Source: Vibrio sp. HI00D65 | GTDB taxonomy: Bacteria > Pseudomonadota > Gammaproteobacteria > Enterobacterales > Vibrionaceae | Reading direction: 5' to 3' | DNA length: 64,000 bases | Assembly: GCF_001635455.1 (NCBI RefSeq) | Contig: NZ_LWEH01000123.1 | Location: forward strand, 124,001 to 188,000 | Part shown: one piece after another, positions 48,725 to 59,075 of the stretch | How the letters are laid out: each line of letters starts with the position of its first letter | How positions within the stretch are numbered: the stretch's first letter is position 1 | The notes under the pieces: generated by a model | Seen by the model: only the letters and a program-made list of their open reading frames with translations | Database searches by the model: none | Told to the model about the DNA's origin: nothing | Made by a program: the position numbers and the translations under genes

Positions 48725-49741
48725 TTACGCAATTGGCTTTAATTGGTCAATCGGCCAACGCGGTGTGGCTTGAACTGAAAGGTCAGCAGTCTCACCATTT
48801 TTCAGACGCTGCATACCGGCATAAGCGATCATCGCACCGTTATCAGTACAGAACTCAGTGCGCGGGTAGTACACCTCGCCACCAATTTTGTTTGCAAGTG
48901 CTTCAAGTTCAACACGTAATTGTTTGTTTGCACTTACGCCACCAGCAATCACTATACGTTTCATGCCCGTCTGTTCCAAGGCACGCTTACACTTGATTAC
49001 CAAGGTGCCACAAACCGCCTCTTGGAATGCATGCGCGATGTCGGCACGAGTTTGTTCACTATCGTCATTGTCACGAATCGTGTTCGCAGCAAAGGTTTTT
49101 AAGCCAGAAAAGCTCATATCCAGGCCCGGACGATCCGTCATTGGACGCGGGAACTTAAAGCGGCCCGGCGTGCCTTTTTCAGCGAGTCGAGATAGCAACG
49201 GACCACCAGGGTAATCCAAGCCCATCAGCTTCGCCGTTTTATCAAACGCTTCACCTGCTGCATCATCAATCGATTCACCAAGGATCTTGTATTCACCAAT
49301 GCCTTTCACTTCGACCATCATGGTGTGACCACCAGAAACTAGCAGAGCGACAAATGGGAACGGAGGCGGGTTATCTTCTAGCATAGGAGCAAGAAGGTGA
49401 CCTTCCATGTGGTGAACTGGCACAGCAGGCACACCCCAAGCGTAAGCAATACTGCGCCCAATGGTTGCACCAACAAGCAGCGCACCAACAAGGCCAGGGC
49501 CTGCAGTGTAAGCCACACCATCGATGTCTTTAGAGGTTAAGTTCGCCTCTTTAAGAGCTGCTTTGATTAGCGGAATTGTTTTCTTCACGTGATCACGTGA
49601 TGCCAGCTCAGGGACTACACCACCGTAGTCGGCGTGCAGCTTTACTTGGCTGTATAATTGATGAGAAAGCAGACCCTGCTCATCATCATAAATTGCGATT
49701 CCTGTTTCATCACAAGAGGTTTCAATACCAATAATGCGCAT
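48725..49741 (-). CDS. tsaD: TsaD, tRNA t6A threonylcarbamoyltransferase
   Basis: Catalytic subunit that transfers threonylcarbamoyl to A37 of ANN-decoding tRNAs. The ATG at 49741 gives 338 aa starting [14 protein letters not shown]; the 24-codon upstream extension is rejected. The metal-binding motif HMEGH is at 111-115, and the later ASKH70-type residues [10 protein letters not shown] and [10 protein letters not shown] are present. It is divergent from rpsU, the conserved E. coli arrangement. Confidence 0.97.
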   Translation of the reverse strand: MRIIGIETSCDETGIAIYDDEQGLLSHQLYSQVKLHADYGGVVPELASRDHVKKTIPLIKAALKEANLTSKDIDGVAYTAGPGLVGALLVGATIGRSIAYAWGVPAVPVHHMEGHLLAPMLEDNPPPFPFVALLVSGGHTMMVEVKGIGEYKILGESIDDAAGEAFDKTAKLMGLDYPGGPLLSRLAEKGTPGRFKFPRPMTDRPGLDMSFSGLKTFAANTIRDNDDSEQTRADIAHAFQEAVCGTLVIKCKRALEQTGMKRIVIAGGVSANKQLRVELEALANKIGGEVYYPRTEFCTDNGAMIAYAGMQRLKNGETADLSVQATPRWPIDQLKPIA

Positions 49742-49843
49742 AATTTTCTCGGCACGCTTTCGTCTAAAATGGGAAATTAGCGCAATATTACCCTGCCTAA
49801 GCTCTTCAAACAAATATTGTACAGACTATAATCGACAAAGTGC

Positions 49844-49872
49844 TTTACAAAGCCACTCTGATCGGATTAAAA
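49844..49872 (+). promoter_or_regulatory. Candidate rpsU operon promoter
   Basis: TTTACA (49844-49849), a 17-nt spacer and TTAAAA (49867-49872), about 125 nt upstream of rpsU. A second TATAAT at 49827-49832 has a weak -35. This would drive rpsU-yqeY-dnaG-rpoD. Confidence 0.5.
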
Positions 49873-49996
49873 TTCCGCACCATTTTTGATCAAGCTGGTT
49901 AGAGACCACACTTAATCGAAAGTTATCTACGGATAATTTTTCTGATTTGGTCATCAGTAGCCAGCGATAATGAATAACCCCTGAGGTGAAAGGCAT

Positions 49997-50212
49997 ATGC
50001 CAATAGTTAAAGTACGTGAAAACGAACCGTTCGACGTTGCACTACGTCGTTTCAAGCGCTCTTGTGAAAAAGCAGGTATCCTTTCTGAAGTTCGCCGTCG
50101 CGAGCACTACGAAAAACCAACTACAGTTCGCAAACGCGCTAAAGCAGCAGCTCAAAAGCGTCATGCTAAGAAGCTAGCTCGCGAAAACGCACGTCGCGTT
50201 CGCCTGTACTAA
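49997..50212 (+). CDS. rpsU: Ribosomal protein S21
   Basis: Small basic 30S protein needed for initiation. The 71 aa equal E. coli S21 ([21 protein letters not shown]). GAGGTGAAAGG precedes the ATG. It is the first gene of the macromolecular-synthesis operon; yqeY starts 25 nt after it. Confidence 0.98.
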   Translation: MPIVKVRENEPFDVALRRFKRSCEKAGILSEVRRREHYEKPTTVRKRAKAAAQKRHAKKLARENARRVRLY

Positions 50213-50237
50213 TAACTTAATCCATAAGGACTGAGTT

Positions 50238-50681
50238 ATGGCTCTTATTGAACAACTCAAAGAAGAGCAAAAATTAGCGATGAAAGCCAAGGACAAACCG
50301 CGCCTTGGCACTATCCGTTTAGCTCTTGCTGCTGTAAAGCAACGTGAAGTCGACGAACAGATTACTCTGAGCGATGACGACATTCTTGCTGTACTAGTAA
50401 AAATGGTTAAACAACGTCGCGATTCTGTTGCTCAATATGAATCAGCTGGTCGTCAAGATCTTGCTGACGTGGAACAAGCAGAAATTGCTGTACTTGAAGG
50501 CTTTATGCCTCAACCGCTTACTGAAGAAGAAGTAATCGCACTACTTGATAGCGCAATTGCAGAAACTCAACCTGCGGGCATGCAAGACATGGGTAAAGTA
50601 ATGGCTATCTTGAAACCACAAATTCAAGGGCGTGCAGATATGGGTAAAGTCAGTGGTTTAGTTCGTTCTAAGCTCGCTTAA
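50238..50681 (+). CDS. yqeY: YqeY/GatB-domain protein
   Basis: Small helical protein of the GatB/YqeY family (147 aa), related to the tRNA-binding tail of the amidotransferase subunit GatB; function not established. It starts MALIEQLKEEQKLAMKAKDK and contains the family segments TIRLALAAVKQREVD, MGKVMAILKPQIQGRADMGKVS near the end. In vibrios and many other bacteria it lies between rpsU and dnaG. A hairpin follows it. Confidence 0.92.
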   Translation: MALIEQLKEEQKLAMKAKDKPRLGTIRLALAAVKQREVDEQITLSDDDILAVLVKMVKQRRDSVAQYESAGRQDLADVEQAEIAVLEGFMPQPLTEEEVIALLDSAIAETQPAGMQDMGKVMAILKPQIQGRADMGKVSGLVRSKLA

Positions 50682-50700
50682 TCCCAAATCAAATTGCAAC

Positions 50701-50735
50701 AAGCCGTGCAATCCTTCGGAACGCACGGCTTGTTT
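50701..50735 (+). terminator. Hairpin between yqeY and dnaG, probable partial terminator
   Basis: AAGCCGTGC and GCACGGCTT pair around a loop, followed by TGTTTGT. The weak U-run fits a leaky terminator; E. coli also has one between rpsU and dnaG, which lowers primase expression. Confidence 0.65.
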
Positions 50736-50800
50736 GTATCTGTAACCTATTCAAACTATTATTATCCACATTCTCAGTTAGTGCATTTTTCTAAGGTTTT

Positions 50801-52552
50801 ATGGCAGGACATATCCCGCGTAGTTTCATCGATGATCTCCTAGCGCGTCTCGACATTGTCGACATCATAGACGCACGCGTGAAACTTAAGAAAAAAGGCA
50901 AAAACTACAGTGCTTGTTGTCCGTTTCATAACGAAAAGACCCCTTCTTTTAGCGTAAGCCAAGAGAAACAGTTTTATCACTGTTTTGGTTGTGGCGTGCA
51001 CGGCAATGCCATCGACTTCATTATGGAGTTCGAACGCCTTGAATTCGTTGAAGCTATTGAAGAGCTCGCCTCTTTCTTAGGGCTAGATGTTCCAAGAGAA
51101 CAACGTAGCGGTGAGATATCTACCGCACCAAGAGCCAACACTGAACAAAAGCGTAACCTCTATGATTTGATGGGCGGCATTAGCCAGTTCTATCGTTCTC
51201 AGCTAAAAATAGCAGCCAATAAGCCTGCGATTGAATACCTTAAAAATCGTGGTCTATCGGGCGAAATCGTCCAGAAGTTTGGCATTGGTTACGTGGCCGA
51301 TGAGTGGGACTTAGTTCGTAAGAACTTTGGCCAACAAAAAGAAGCCCAAGACATGCTCGTGACCGGTGGCATGTTGATTGAGAATGATAAAGGCAACCGA
51401 TACGACCGATTCCGTGGCCGTGTAATGTTCCCGATTCGTGATCGTCGTGGTCGTGTGATTGGTTTTGGTGGTCGTGTCTTAGAAGATGGCACACCAAAAT
51501 ACCTAAACTCGCCAGAGACGCCTATCTTCCATAAAGGTAAAGAGCTTTATGGCCTTTATGAAGTATTGCAGGCATACCGTGCCCCCCCTCAAATCCTTGT
51601 GGTTGAAGGTTACATGGATGTCGTAGCGCTTGCGCAATATGGTGTTGATTACTCGGTAGCATCACTGGGTACTTCGACGACCGGTGACCATGTTCAAATG
51701 CTGTTTAGACAAACCAGCACAGTAGTTTGTTGTTACGATGGTGACCGAGCAGGTAAAGAAGCCGCATGGCGCGCTCTAGAAAATGCACTTGAGTATCTGA
51801 AAACAGGTAACACACTCAAATTTCTGTTCTTACCAGATGGTGAAGACCCAGATAGCTATATTAGAGAACATGGTAAGGCCGCTTTTGAGCAGCTCGTCCA
51901 AAATGCAACGCCACTGTCGACCTATTTGTTCGACAACCTGATAGAAATACACAAACTGAACTTGGGAACAACCGAAGGAAAATCGGCACTGCGCGCGCAC
52001 GCAAGCGCTTTAATTAATAAAATTCCTGACAGTTATTTCCAAGAGTTGCTCGAAAAATTATTGGATGAGCGAACTGGATTTGATAACCAACTGAGACGTG
52101 CTCGTGTTCATACACAAAACCCGACACCTCAACCGCATAAAGAGCTCAAGCGAACTCCAATGCGTGAAGTTATTGCTTTGCTTATCCAAAATCCGAGCTA
52201 TGCTGATATGGTACCGGATTTATCAAGTGTCAAAGGCTTACCATTACCTGGACTAAGTTTATTCGTCGAAGTACTTGATAAATGCCACGCGCATCCCCAT
52301 ATCAACACCGGCCAGTTGTTAGAGCACTGGCGAGATAATAAACATGAGGCTCTTCTGTCTCGTCTCGCGAGCTGGGAAATCCCCCTCGACGAAGACAATC
52401 AAGAAGACATATTTTTAGACTCATTGGACAAAATACTTGCCCAGTGCGTTGAAAAACAAATTGAAAACCTGCAGGCCAAAGCAAGAAGTGTCGGTTTATC
52501 AGCCGAAGAAAAAAGGGAGCTGCTAGCTTTAATGCTAGATCTAAAAGCGTAA
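50801..52552 (+). CDS. dnaG: DnaG, DNA primase
   Basis: Makes RNA primers at the replication fork. The 583 aa match E. coli DnaG (581). Zinc ligands C40, H43, C61 and C64 match E. coli positions. The RNA polymerase core has the Toprim motif EGYMDVVALAQYG. A C-terminal helicase-binding domain lies at about 440-583. It is preceded by a leaky terminator, which should keep its level low relative to S21 and sigma70. Confidence 0.98.
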   Translation: MAGHIPRSFIDDLLARLDIVDIIDARVKLKKKGKNYSACCPFHNEKTPSFSVSQEKQFYHCFGCGVHGNAIDFIMEFERLEFVEAIEELASFLGLDVPREQRSGEISTAPRANTEQKRNLYDLMGGISQFYRSQLKIAANKPAIEYLKNRGLSGEIVQKFGIGYVADEWDLVRKNFGQQKEAQDMLVTGGMLIENDKGNRYDRFRGRVMFPIRDRRGRVIGFGGRVLEDGTPKYLNSPETPIFHKGKELYGLYEVLQAYRAPPQILVVEGYMDVVALAQYGVDYSVASLGTSTTGDHVQMLFRQTSTVVCCYDGDRAGKEAAWRALENALEYLKTGNTLKFLFLPDGEDPDSYIREHGKAAFEQLVQNATPLSTYLFDNLIEIHKLNLGTTEGKSALRAHASALINKIPDSYFQELLEKLLDERTGFDNQLRRARVHTQNPTPQPHKELKRTPMREVIALLIQNPSYADMVPDLSSVKGLPLPGLSLFVEVLDKCHAHPHINTGQLLEHWRDNKHEALLSRLASWEIPLDEDNQEDIFLDSLDKILAQCVEKQIENLQAKARSVGLSAEEKRELLALMLDLKA

Positions 52553-52599
52553 CCCTGTTTGATTAGTCAGCATTTAATAAATTTGTTAACATAATTGGT

Positions 52600-52617
52600 T
52601 TGCATTTGAGAATGCAA
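52600..52617 (+). other. Hairpin in the dnaG-rpoD spacer
   Basis: TTGCATT and AATGCAA pair perfectly around TGAG, 35 nt before the rpoD ATG, with no U-run. It may protect or mark an mRNA processing point between dnaG and rpoD. Confidence 0.45.
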
Positions 52618-52651
52618 CGTCCTTCACCAGACCTGAAGTTGGATATCATCT

Positions 52652-54496
52652 ATGGATCAAAATCCGCAGTCACAGCTTAAATTACTTGTTATTAAAGGCA
52701 AGGAACAAGGCTATCTGACCTACGCCGAAGTAAACGACCACCTACCTGCAGAAATCGTGGATTCTGAACAGGTAGAAGACATCATTCAAATGATTAATGA
52801 CATGGGCATCAAAGTAGTTGAAACTGCACCTGATGCTGATGATCTAGCGCTTAATGATGACGATGCCAATATAGATGAAGACGCAGCCGAAGCTGCAGCT
52901 GCTGCACTTTCAAGCGTAGAAAGCGAGATTGGCCGTACTACTGACCCAGTTCGCATGTACATGCGTGAAATGGGTACTGTTGAACTACTGACTCGTGAAG
53001 GCGAAATCGACATTGCGAAGCGCATTGAAGATGGTATCAATACCGTTCAACTATCTGTTGCTGAGTACCCAGGTACTATTCCATACATCTTGGAACAGTT
53101 TGACCGTGTACAAGCAGAAGAAATTCGCTTAACAGACCTAATCAACGGCTTCGTTGACCCAGATGACGATGGCACAGCTGCACCAACAGCAACTCACATC
53201 GGTTCAGAACTTGCTGAAACTGATCTGGATGACGAAGACGCAGAAGACGTTGATGATGAAGCTGAAGAGGAAGAAGAAGATACAGGTATCGACCCTGAGC
53301 TTGCTCTTGAGAAGTTCACAGCGCTTCGTACTAGCTACCAAAACCGTCAGCTAGCGATCAACGAATACGGCCATGAAAGCCCGAAAGCAATGCTTGCAAC
53401 AACAATGATGCAAGACGTATTCAAAGAGTTCCGCCTAACACCAAAACAGTTTGATTACCTAGTAAACGAACTGCGTAACTCTATGGATCGTGTACGTACT
53501 CAAGAACGCCTAATCATGCGTCAAACGGTTGAGTACGGCAAAATGCCGAAGAAATCTTTCATTGCTCTATTTACTGGCAACGAATCAAGCGAAGCATGGT
53601 TAGATGAAGTTCTTGCTTCTGATAAGCCATACGCAGAAAAGATTAAACGTCACGAAGGTGATATTCGTCGTTCAATCCAGAAACTGGACATGATCGAGAA
53701 AGAGACCTCTCTGACTGTTCAAAGCATCAAAGATATCAGCCGTCGCATGTCTATCGGTGAAGCGAAAGCTCGTCGAGCGAAGAAAGAGATGGTTGAAGCA
53801 AACTTACGTCTAGTAATCTCGATTGCTAAGAAGTACACAAACCGTGGTCTACAATTTCTGGATCTAATCCAAGAAGGCAACATCGGTCTAATGAAAGCAG
53901 TTGATAAGTTTGAATACCGTCGTGGTTACAAGTTCTCGACTTACGCTACATGGTGGATCCGTCAAGCAATCACTCGTTCGATTGCCGACCAAGCTCGTAC
54001 TATCCGCATTCCGGTTCACATGATCGAAACGATCAACAAACTAAACCGCATCTCTCGTCAAATGCTACAAGAGATGGGTCGTGAACCACTTCCGGAAGAG
54101 CTAGCTGAGCGCATGCAAATGCCTGAAGACAAGATCCGTAAAGTACTGAAAATTGCGAAAGAGCCAATCTCTATGGAGACACCAATCGGTGACGACGAAG
54201 ATTCGCATCTAGGTGATTTCATCGAGGATACAACGCTAGAACTACCTCTGGACTCTGCAACGGCAACCAGCCTACGTGGTGCAACTAAAGACGTTCTTGC
54301 TGGCCTAACACCTCGTGAAGCTAAAGTACTGCGTATGCGTTTCGGAATCGACATGAACACTGACCATACTCTTGAAGAAGTTGGTAAGCAGTTCGACGTA
54401 ACTCGTGAGCGTATCCGTCAGATCGAAGCAAAAGCACTACGTAAACTTCGTCACCCAAGCCGTTCAGAAACTCTGCGCAGCTTCCTAGACGAGTAA
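52652..54496 (+). CDS. rpoD: RpoD, primary sigma factor sigma70
   Basis: Housekeeping sigma factor. The 614 aa match E. coli (613). Region 1.1 covers about 1-80. A non-conserved region holds a long acidic run at about 188-212 (E and D rich). Region 2 includes [17 protein letters not shown], which reads the -10. Region 4 has [20 protein letters not shown], which reads the -35. It closes the rpsU operon and is followed by a strong terminator. Confidence 0.98.
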   Translation: MDQNPQSQLKLLVIKGKEQGYLTYAEVNDHLPAEIVDSEQVEDIIQMINDMGIKVVETAPDADDLALNDDDANIDEDAAEAAAAALSSVESEIGRTTDPVRMYMREMGTVELLTREGEIDIAKRIEDGINTVQLSVAEYPGTIPYILEQFDRVQAEEIRLTDLINGFVDPDDDGTAAPTATHIGSELAETDLDDEDAEDVDDEAEEEEEDTGIDPELALEKFTALRTSYQNRQLAINEYGHESPKAMLATTMMQDVFKEFRLTPKQFDYLVNELRNSMDRVRTQERLIMRQTVEYGKMPKKSFIALFTGNESSEAWLDEVLASDKPYAEKIKRHEGDIRRSIQKLDMIEKETSLTVQSIKDISRRMSIGEAKARRAKKEMVEANLRLVISIAKKYTNRGLQFLDLIQEGNIGLMKAVDKFEYRRGYKFSTYATWWIRQAITRSIADQARTIRIPVHMIETINKLNRISRQMLQEMGREPLPEELAERMQMPEDKIRKVLKIAKEPISMETPIGDDEDSHLGDFIEDTTLELPLDSATATSLRGATKDVLAGLTPREAKVLRMRFGIDMNTDHTLEEVGKQFDVTRERIRQIEAKALRKLRHPSRSETLRSFLDE

Positions 54497-54536
54497 TCAC
54501 GCACATTGATGTGATTAGCTTTTAAGCATAATTAAG

Positions 54537-54566
54537 AAAAGGTGAGCTATAGCTCACCTTTTTTGT
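54537..54566 (+). terminator. Terminator after rpoD
   Basis: AAGGTGAGCTA and TAGCTCACCTT form a perfect palindromic stem followed by TTTTTTG. Confidence 0.92.
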
Positions 54567-54619
54567 ACCTATATGATTTAAGTGGCTAAGATATAAGCGG
54601 AATTACCCCTTATCATCTC

Positions 54620-54648
54620 TAGACACCACTGAATGGTTCCCCTATAAT
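54620..54648 (+). promoter_or_regulatory. tRNA-Ile2 promoter
   Basis: TAGACA (54620-54625), a 17-nt spacer and TATAAT (54643-54648), ending 11 bp before the tRNA 5' end. The GCCC discriminator suits stringent control. Confidence 0.8.
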
Positions 54649-54659
54649 CTATGCCCTAC

Positions 54660-54735
54660 GGCCCCTTAGCTCAGTGGTTAGAGCGCACGACTCATAATCG
54701 TTCGGTCCCCAGTTCAAATCTGGGAGGGGCCACCA
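54660..54735 (+). tRNA. ileX: tRNA-Ile2 (anticodon CAT, lysidine-modified type)
   Basis: A 76-nt cloverleaf with a 7-bp acceptor stem GGCCCCT/AGGGGCC, genome-encoded CCA at 54733-54735, and anticodon CAT in the loop ACTCATAAT. The body closely matches E. coli ileX rather than an elongator or initiator tRNA-Met, so TilS should convert the wobble C to lysidine and the tRNA should read AUA. It also follows rpoD in E. coli. Confidence 0.93.
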
Positions 54736-54741
54736 AATTAG

Positions 54742-54780
54742 AAAAGCCAGAACAGTTCACGCTGCTCTGGCTTTTTGCTT
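54742..54780 (+). terminator. Terminator after tRNA-Ile2
   Basis: AAAAGCCAGA-ACAG and CTG-CTCTGGCTTTTT pair around TTCACG and run into TTTTTGCTTTT. Confidence 0.88.
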
Positions 54781-54949
54781 TTCTAAGCTTGCTATTCTTT
54801 ATACCCTATTCATTTTAATACATCCCTGAATGACTGAACTCCACAGTACACGATGCCAATTGCCTCTCTGTGACTAAGCTTACTTTTCTTTTATAAAAAA
54901 ATCGGCAATATGGTTGTACATAAATCGCTCAACCATTCAGGGAAGAAAC

Positions 54950-56218
54950 ATGAAAGACGAAACACTCTCGATTCACTTCGGATACGAAACCGATCCCACC
55001 ACTAAATCCGTTGCTACTCCTATCTACCAAACCGTTGCCTATGAATTTGACGATGCTCAGCATGGTGCCGATCTATTCAACCTAGAAGTACCAGGCAATA
55101 TCTACACCCGCATTATGAACCCAACCAACGATGTGTTGGAAAAACGTATGGCTGCCCTAGAAGGTGGTATTGCAAGTTTGGTAGTGAGTGCGGGCAGCGC
55201 GGCAATCAACTACGCGATTCAGACATTGGCACAAATCGGTGACAACATTGTCTCAACACCTCAGCTTTACGGTGGTACTTACACCTTGTTTGCTCACATG
55301 CTGCCAAACCAAGGGATTGAAGTTCGTTTTGCCAAAGACGACAAGCCAGAAAGCTTAGCTGAGCTAATCGATGAAAAAACCAAAGCGGTTTACTGTGAGA
55401 GTATCGGTAATCCTGCGGGTAATATCATCGACCTAGAACGTGTCGCTGAACTCGCCCACGCACAGGGTGTCCCTGTGATTGTCGATAACACAGTCGCAAC
55501 TCCAGTACTTTGTAAGCCTATCGAATTTGGTGCTGATATCGTGGTGCACTCACTAACCAAGTACGTTGGCGGTCACGGTACAACCTTGGGTGGTGTGATT
55601 GTCGATTCAGGTAAGTTCCCTTGGGCAGAGCACAAAGAGCGCTTCCCTGTCTTTAATCAGCCAGAGCCCTCTTACCACGGTGTGGTGTACACCGAAGCCT
55701 TTGGTGAGGCCGCCTTTACTGGCCGAGCACGAACAGTGCCATTGCGGAATACTGGTGCAGCCTTGTCACCAATGAATGCCTTCATGCTGATGCAAGGCTT
55801 GGAGACGCTATCGCTACGTATGGAGCGCCACACAGAGAACGCATTGAAAGTGGCGGAGTATCTCAGCCAACATGAGAAAGTCAGTTGGGTAAGTTACGCT
55901 GGCTTACCTAGTTCAGAGTTCTACCCGCTGGCTGAAAAGTACATGCAAGGTAAGCCATCGGCAATTTTATCTTTTGGCTTAAAAGACGGTTACGAAGCGG
56001 GTGTTCGCTTTTATGACGCGCTACAAATATTCAAACGCCTAGTAAATATTGGGGATGCAAAATCTCTGGCTTGTCACCCAGCTTCGACAACGCACCGTCA
56101 GCTAAGCGAAGTTGAACAGAAACAAGCTGGAGTATCACCAGAGATGATTCGCCTATCAGTCGGTATTGAGCACATCGAAGATATCCTCGCAGACCTAGAG
56201 CAAGCTCTTATCGCTTGA
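54950..56218 (+). CDS. metY: MetY-type O-acetylhomoserine sulfhydrylase (PLP)
   Basis: PLP-dependent Cys/Met-metabolism enzyme that makes homocysteine from O-acetylhomoserine and sulfide. The ATG at 54950 follows AGGGAAG and gives 422 aa starting MKDETLSIHFGYETDPTT; a 12-codon upstream extension is rejected. The PLP lysine is K204 in HSLTKYVGGHG. The length above 420 and the LEVPGNIYTRIMNPTND block favour the MetY class over MetB/MetC (about 385-400 aa). The exact acyl donor cannot be proven from sequence. Confidence 0.9.
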   Translation: MKDETLSIHFGYETDPTTKSVATPIYQTVAYEFDDAQHGADLFNLEVPGNIYTRIMNPTNDVLEKRMAALEGGIASLVVSAGSAAINYAIQTLAQIGDNIVSTPQLYGGTYTLFAHMLPNQGIEVRFAKDDKPESLAELIDEKTKAVYCESIGNPAGNIIDLERVAELAHAQGVPVIVDNTVATPVLCKPIEFGADIVVHSLTKYVGGHGTTLGGVIVDSGKFPWAEHKERFPVFNQPEPSYHGVVYTEAFGEAAFTGRARTVPLRNTGAALSPMNAFMLMQGLETLSLRMERHTENALKVAEYLSQHEKVSWVSYAGLPSSEFYPLAEKYMQGKPSAILSFGLKDGYEAGVRFYDALQIFKRLVNIGDAKSLACHPASTTHRQLSEVEQKQAGVSPEMIRLSVGIEHIEDILADLEQALIA

Positions 56219-56263
56219 GACTTATAGCGACACCAGAAGACAGATGTACAAAGTAACAGTGAT

Positions 56264-56293
56264 AAAAAAGCCCATCATGATGATGGGCTTTCG
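56264..56293. terminator. Terminator between metY and glmS
   Basis: AAAGCCCATCAT and ATGATGGGCTTT form a perfect stem; the minus strand ends in six U, which suits glmS. Confidence 0.9.
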
Positions 56294-56311
56294 TCTATTT
56301 ACAGGTGTAGC

Positions 56312-58144
56312 TTACTCTACCGTTACCGCTTTCGCTAAGTTACGAGGCTGGTCAACGTCAGTGCCTTTGATTAGCGCTACATGGTAAGACAGTAGCTGCA
56401 TCGGAACCGTGTAGTAGATAGGTGCAGTTACTTCGCTCACGTGAGGCATCTTGATAATCTTCATGTTCTCATCGCTTTCAAAGCCAGCTGCTTCATCCGC
56501 AAATACATACAACAGACCGCCACGTGCACGTACTTCTTCTACGTTTGATTTCAGCTTTTCTAGCAGGTCGTTGCTTGGCGCAATAACCACTACTGGCATG
56601 TCTGCATCAATCAGAGCTAGAGGGCCGTGCTTAAGCTCACCTGCAGCGTATGCTTCAGCGTGGATGTAAGAGATCTCTTTCAGTTTTAGAGACGCTTCCA
56701 TTGCGATTGGGTAGTACTCACCGCGACCTAGGAACAGTGTATGGTGCTTGTCTGCAAAATCTGTCGCTAGTGCTTCAATCTCTTTATCAAACGCCAGTGC
56801 TTTCTCGATGTCTGTAGGCAGTTGGTGAAGAGCTTGAACGATTTCCGTCTCTTTTGCTTCATCGATACGGCCTTGTAAGCGACCAATTGACGTTACCATC
56901 ATCAGCATCGCTGCAAGCTGCGTAGTAAATGCTTTTGTTGAAGCAACACCGATCTCTGTACCTGCGCGAGTCATGAACGCAAAATCAGATTCACGAACCA
57001 GTGAAGAGCCCGCTACGTTACAGATAGTCATTGCTGACATGTAGCCTTTCTCTTTCGCAAGACGAAGGGCTGCTAGCGTATCTGCCGTCTCACCAGATTG
57101 AGAAAGCGTCACAAGTAGGCTGTTTGGACGAACTACGAAGTCACGGTAACGGAACTCAGAAGCGATCTCTACATCACAGCTTACGCCCGCTAGAGATTCA
57201 AACCAGTAGCGTGCAGTCATACCAGAGTTGTAAGACGTACCACATGCGATGATCTGAACGTGTTCAACCTTGCTCAGAATCTCTTCCGCTTTAACACCGA
57301 TAGCATTGGTGATCACAGACGTATCTGAAATACGACCTTCCATCGTATTGATCAGTGCAGTTGGTTGTTCAAAGATCTCTTTCTGCATGAAGTGACGGTA
57401 TTGACCTTTATCACCCGCATCATGCTCCGCGTTAGATTCAACGATTTCACGTTCAATACGCTCACCGTTTGCATCGAATACGTTAACTTCACGACGAGTT
57501 ACTTCAGCTACATCGCCCTCTTCTAGATACATGAAGCGGCGTGTCACGCTAAGTAGTGCTAGTTGGTCAGATGCTAGGAAGTTTTCGCCAACACCAAAGC
57601 CGATTACGATTGGGCTACCAGAACGAGCAACAACAATACGTGAAGGATCTTTACGATCAACTGCAACTGTGCCGTATGCACCATCCAGTTGTTTTGCAGT
57701 TTTTTGCAGCGCTTCAACTAGAGAATCAGAAGTGCGAAGCTCCCACTCAACCAAGTGTGCGATAACTTCAGTATCTGTTTGTGAAGTAAACTCGTAGCCG
57801 CGCTCTTTTAGCATAGTACGCAGCGCTTCGTGGTTTTCGATAATACCATTGTGTACCACCGCGATATCACCAGATATGTGTGGGTGTGCGTTCGCTTCAG
57901 ATGGCTCACCGTGCGTAGCCCAACGAGTGTGTGCAATACCAGTACCACCAACGACTTGTTGCTCTTCTACCGCGTCAGCTAGCTCTTGTACTTTGCCTAA
58001 GCGACGTACACGAGTCAGATTTGATTCGGTATCAACCACAGCGACACCCGCTGAGTCGTAGCCACGGTATTCTAGGCGGCGAAGGCCTTCTACTAAAATC
58101 TCGGCTACATCACGCTGTGCTACTGCACCAACAATTCCACACAT
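56312..58144 (-). CDS. glmS: GlmS, glutamine--fructose-6-phosphate aminotransferase
   Basis: Makes glucosamine 6-phosphate, the first committed step to UDP-GlcNAc for peptidoglycan and LPS. The 610 aa match E. coli GlmS (609). The N-terminal nucleophile is Cys2 in [10 protein letters not shown] (Cys1 after Met removal). Two SIS domains (about 285-610) form the isomerase, with SQSGETADT and the C-terminal [13 protein letters not shown]. It lies downstream of, and reads the same way as, a DeoR-type regulator gene. Confidence 0.98.
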   Translation of the reverse strand: MCGIVGAVAQRDVAEILVEGLRRLEYRGYDSAGVAVVDTESNLTRVRRLGKVQELADAVEEQQVVGGTGIAHTRWATHGEPSEANAHPHISGDIAVVHNGIIENHEALRTMLKERGYEFTSQTDTEVIAHLVEWELRTSDSLVEALQKTAKQLDGAYGTVAVDRKDPSRIVVARSGSPIVIGFGVGENFLASDQLALLSVTRRFMYLEEGDVAEVTRREVNVFDANGERIEREIVESNAEHDAGDKGQYRHFMQKEIFEQPTALINTMEGRISDTSVITNAIGVKAEEILSKVEHVQIIACGTSYNSGMTARYWFESLAGVSCDVEIASEFRYRDFVVRPNSLLVTLSQSGETADTLAALRLAKEKGYMSAMTICNVAGSSLVRESDFAFMTRAGTEIGVASTKAFTTQLAAMLMMVTSIGRLQGRIDEAKETEIVQALHQLPTDIEKALAFDKEIEALATDFADKHHTLFLGRGEYYPIAMEASLKLKEISYIHAEAYAAGELKHGPLALIDADMPVVVIAPSNDLLEKLKSNVEEVRARGGLLYVFADEAAGFESDENMKIIKMPHVSEVTAPIYYTVPMQLLSYHVALIKGTDVDQPRNLAKAVTVE

Positions 58145-58212
58145 AGTTTGACTCCATCAATTTCGTTTATTCCTATTGGCAGCAAGCAAAGGCCATATCT
58201 TTAATAAGATCA

Positions 58213-58242
58213 ATTATAGGAAGTTAAATGCATAATAGTTAA
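58213..58242 (-). promoter_or_regulatory. Candidate glmS promoter
   Basis: On the minus strand, a perfect TATAAT (58218-58213) with a weak TTAACT-type -35 about 18 nt upstream, inside the 107-bp gap after the DeoR-type gene. Confidence 0.45.
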
Positions 58243-58251
58243 CAATTAGTT

Positions 58252-59022
58252 TTACGCTGGATCCGTTAAGATCACTCGAACATCGTGCGACTCGATACTT
58301 GCCTGAGATTCTTTGCTCAAGTCTGTATCTGTAATGAGGATGTCGACGTGATCCCATGCCAGCTCTAGATTGGGGATCTTTCGTCCCACTTTTTCAGACT
58401 CAACCATCACGATCACTTCTCGTGACACTTCAGCCATCACTTTACTTAGACCAACCAATTCATTGAATGTAGTTGTGCCTCTATCGAGGTCGATACCATC
58501 AGCCCCGATAAACAGTTGATCAAAATCGTATGCGCGAAGTACCGATTCTGCGACTTTGCCTTGGAAAGAGTCCGAGTGGGTATCCCAAGTCCCGCCAGTC
58601 ATTAGCAACGTCGGCTCACTCTCTAGTTCATTTAGCGCATTAGCCACATGCAATGAGTTGGTCATAACAACCAAACCACGCTTAGTATTGAGCTGCTGAA
58701 TTAGGGCACCTGTTGTGCTGCCACTATCAATCACGATGCGGTTATGGTCGCGAATTAAATCTGCAGCGGCTTTGGCTAAAGAAACCTTTCGAGTCGAAAC
58801 CTTTTGACCCAATTCTTCGTTTACAACTTCTTTCGGTAGCGAAATAGCACCGCCATAACGGCGTAAAAGCTGACCGTTTTTCTCTAAAGACGCTAAGTCC
58901 TTTCTAATAGTGACCTCTGAGGTTTCGAACTTAGCGGACAATTCATCAACACTAACCTCCCCTTTTTCGTTCACTAGGTTAGAAATTGCATGTCTTCTGA
59001 GCTGAGTGTTTCGTTTCGACAT
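58252..59022 (-). CDS. DeoR-family transcriptional regulator adjacent to glmS
   Basis: A 256-aa DeoR/GlpR-type regulator. The N-terminal winged helix (SEVTIRKDLASLEKNGQLLRR at about 30-50) binds DNA. The C-terminal sugar-phosphate-sensing domain starts near 75, with DSGSTTGALIQ and IGADGIDLDRG. Its place directly upstream of glmS suggests control of amino-sugar synthesis, with a phosphosugar as effector; this is inference. TTTCG-type boxes in its own upstream region suggest autoregulation. Confidence 0.92.
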   Translation of the reverse strand: MSKRNTQLRRHAISNLVNEKGEVSVDELSAKFETSEVTIRKDLASLEKNGQLLRRYGGAISLPKEVVNEELGQKVSTRKVSLAKAAADLIRDHNRIVIDSGSTTGALIQQLNTKRGLVVMTNSLHVANALNELESEPTLLMTGGTWDTHSDSFQGKVAESVLRAYDFDQLFIGADGIDLDRGTTTFNELVGLSKVMAEVSREVIVMVESEKVGRKIPNLELAWDHVDILITDTDLSKESQASIESHDVRVILTDPA

Positions 59023-59039
59023 TTAAAAAAGACCGGTAA

Positions 59040-59075
59040 GTTTCGATATGAAACATATTATAGTTACAACGAAAC
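59040..59075. promoter_or_regulatory. Candidate operator of the DeoR-type regulator
   Basis: GTTTC-GATAT-GAAAC at 59040-59054 is a symmetric site, followed by CGAAAC at 59070-59075; another TTTCGTTTCG overlaps the regulator start codon region near 59009-59018. DeoR-family operators often carry TTTCG-type repeats. The effect on transcription is inferred. Confidence 0.45.

Noticed and set aside
53200..53290. Acidic low-complexity run in rpoD, considered as an insertion
   Set aside because: The non-conserved region of sigma70 in gammaproteobacteria normally has such an acidic stretch and the total length is standard.
54660..54735. CAT-anticodon tRNA considered as elongator or initiator tRNA-Met
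   Set aside because: The body matches ileX closely, including acceptor stem and position after rpoD, so tRNA-Ile2 is the better call.
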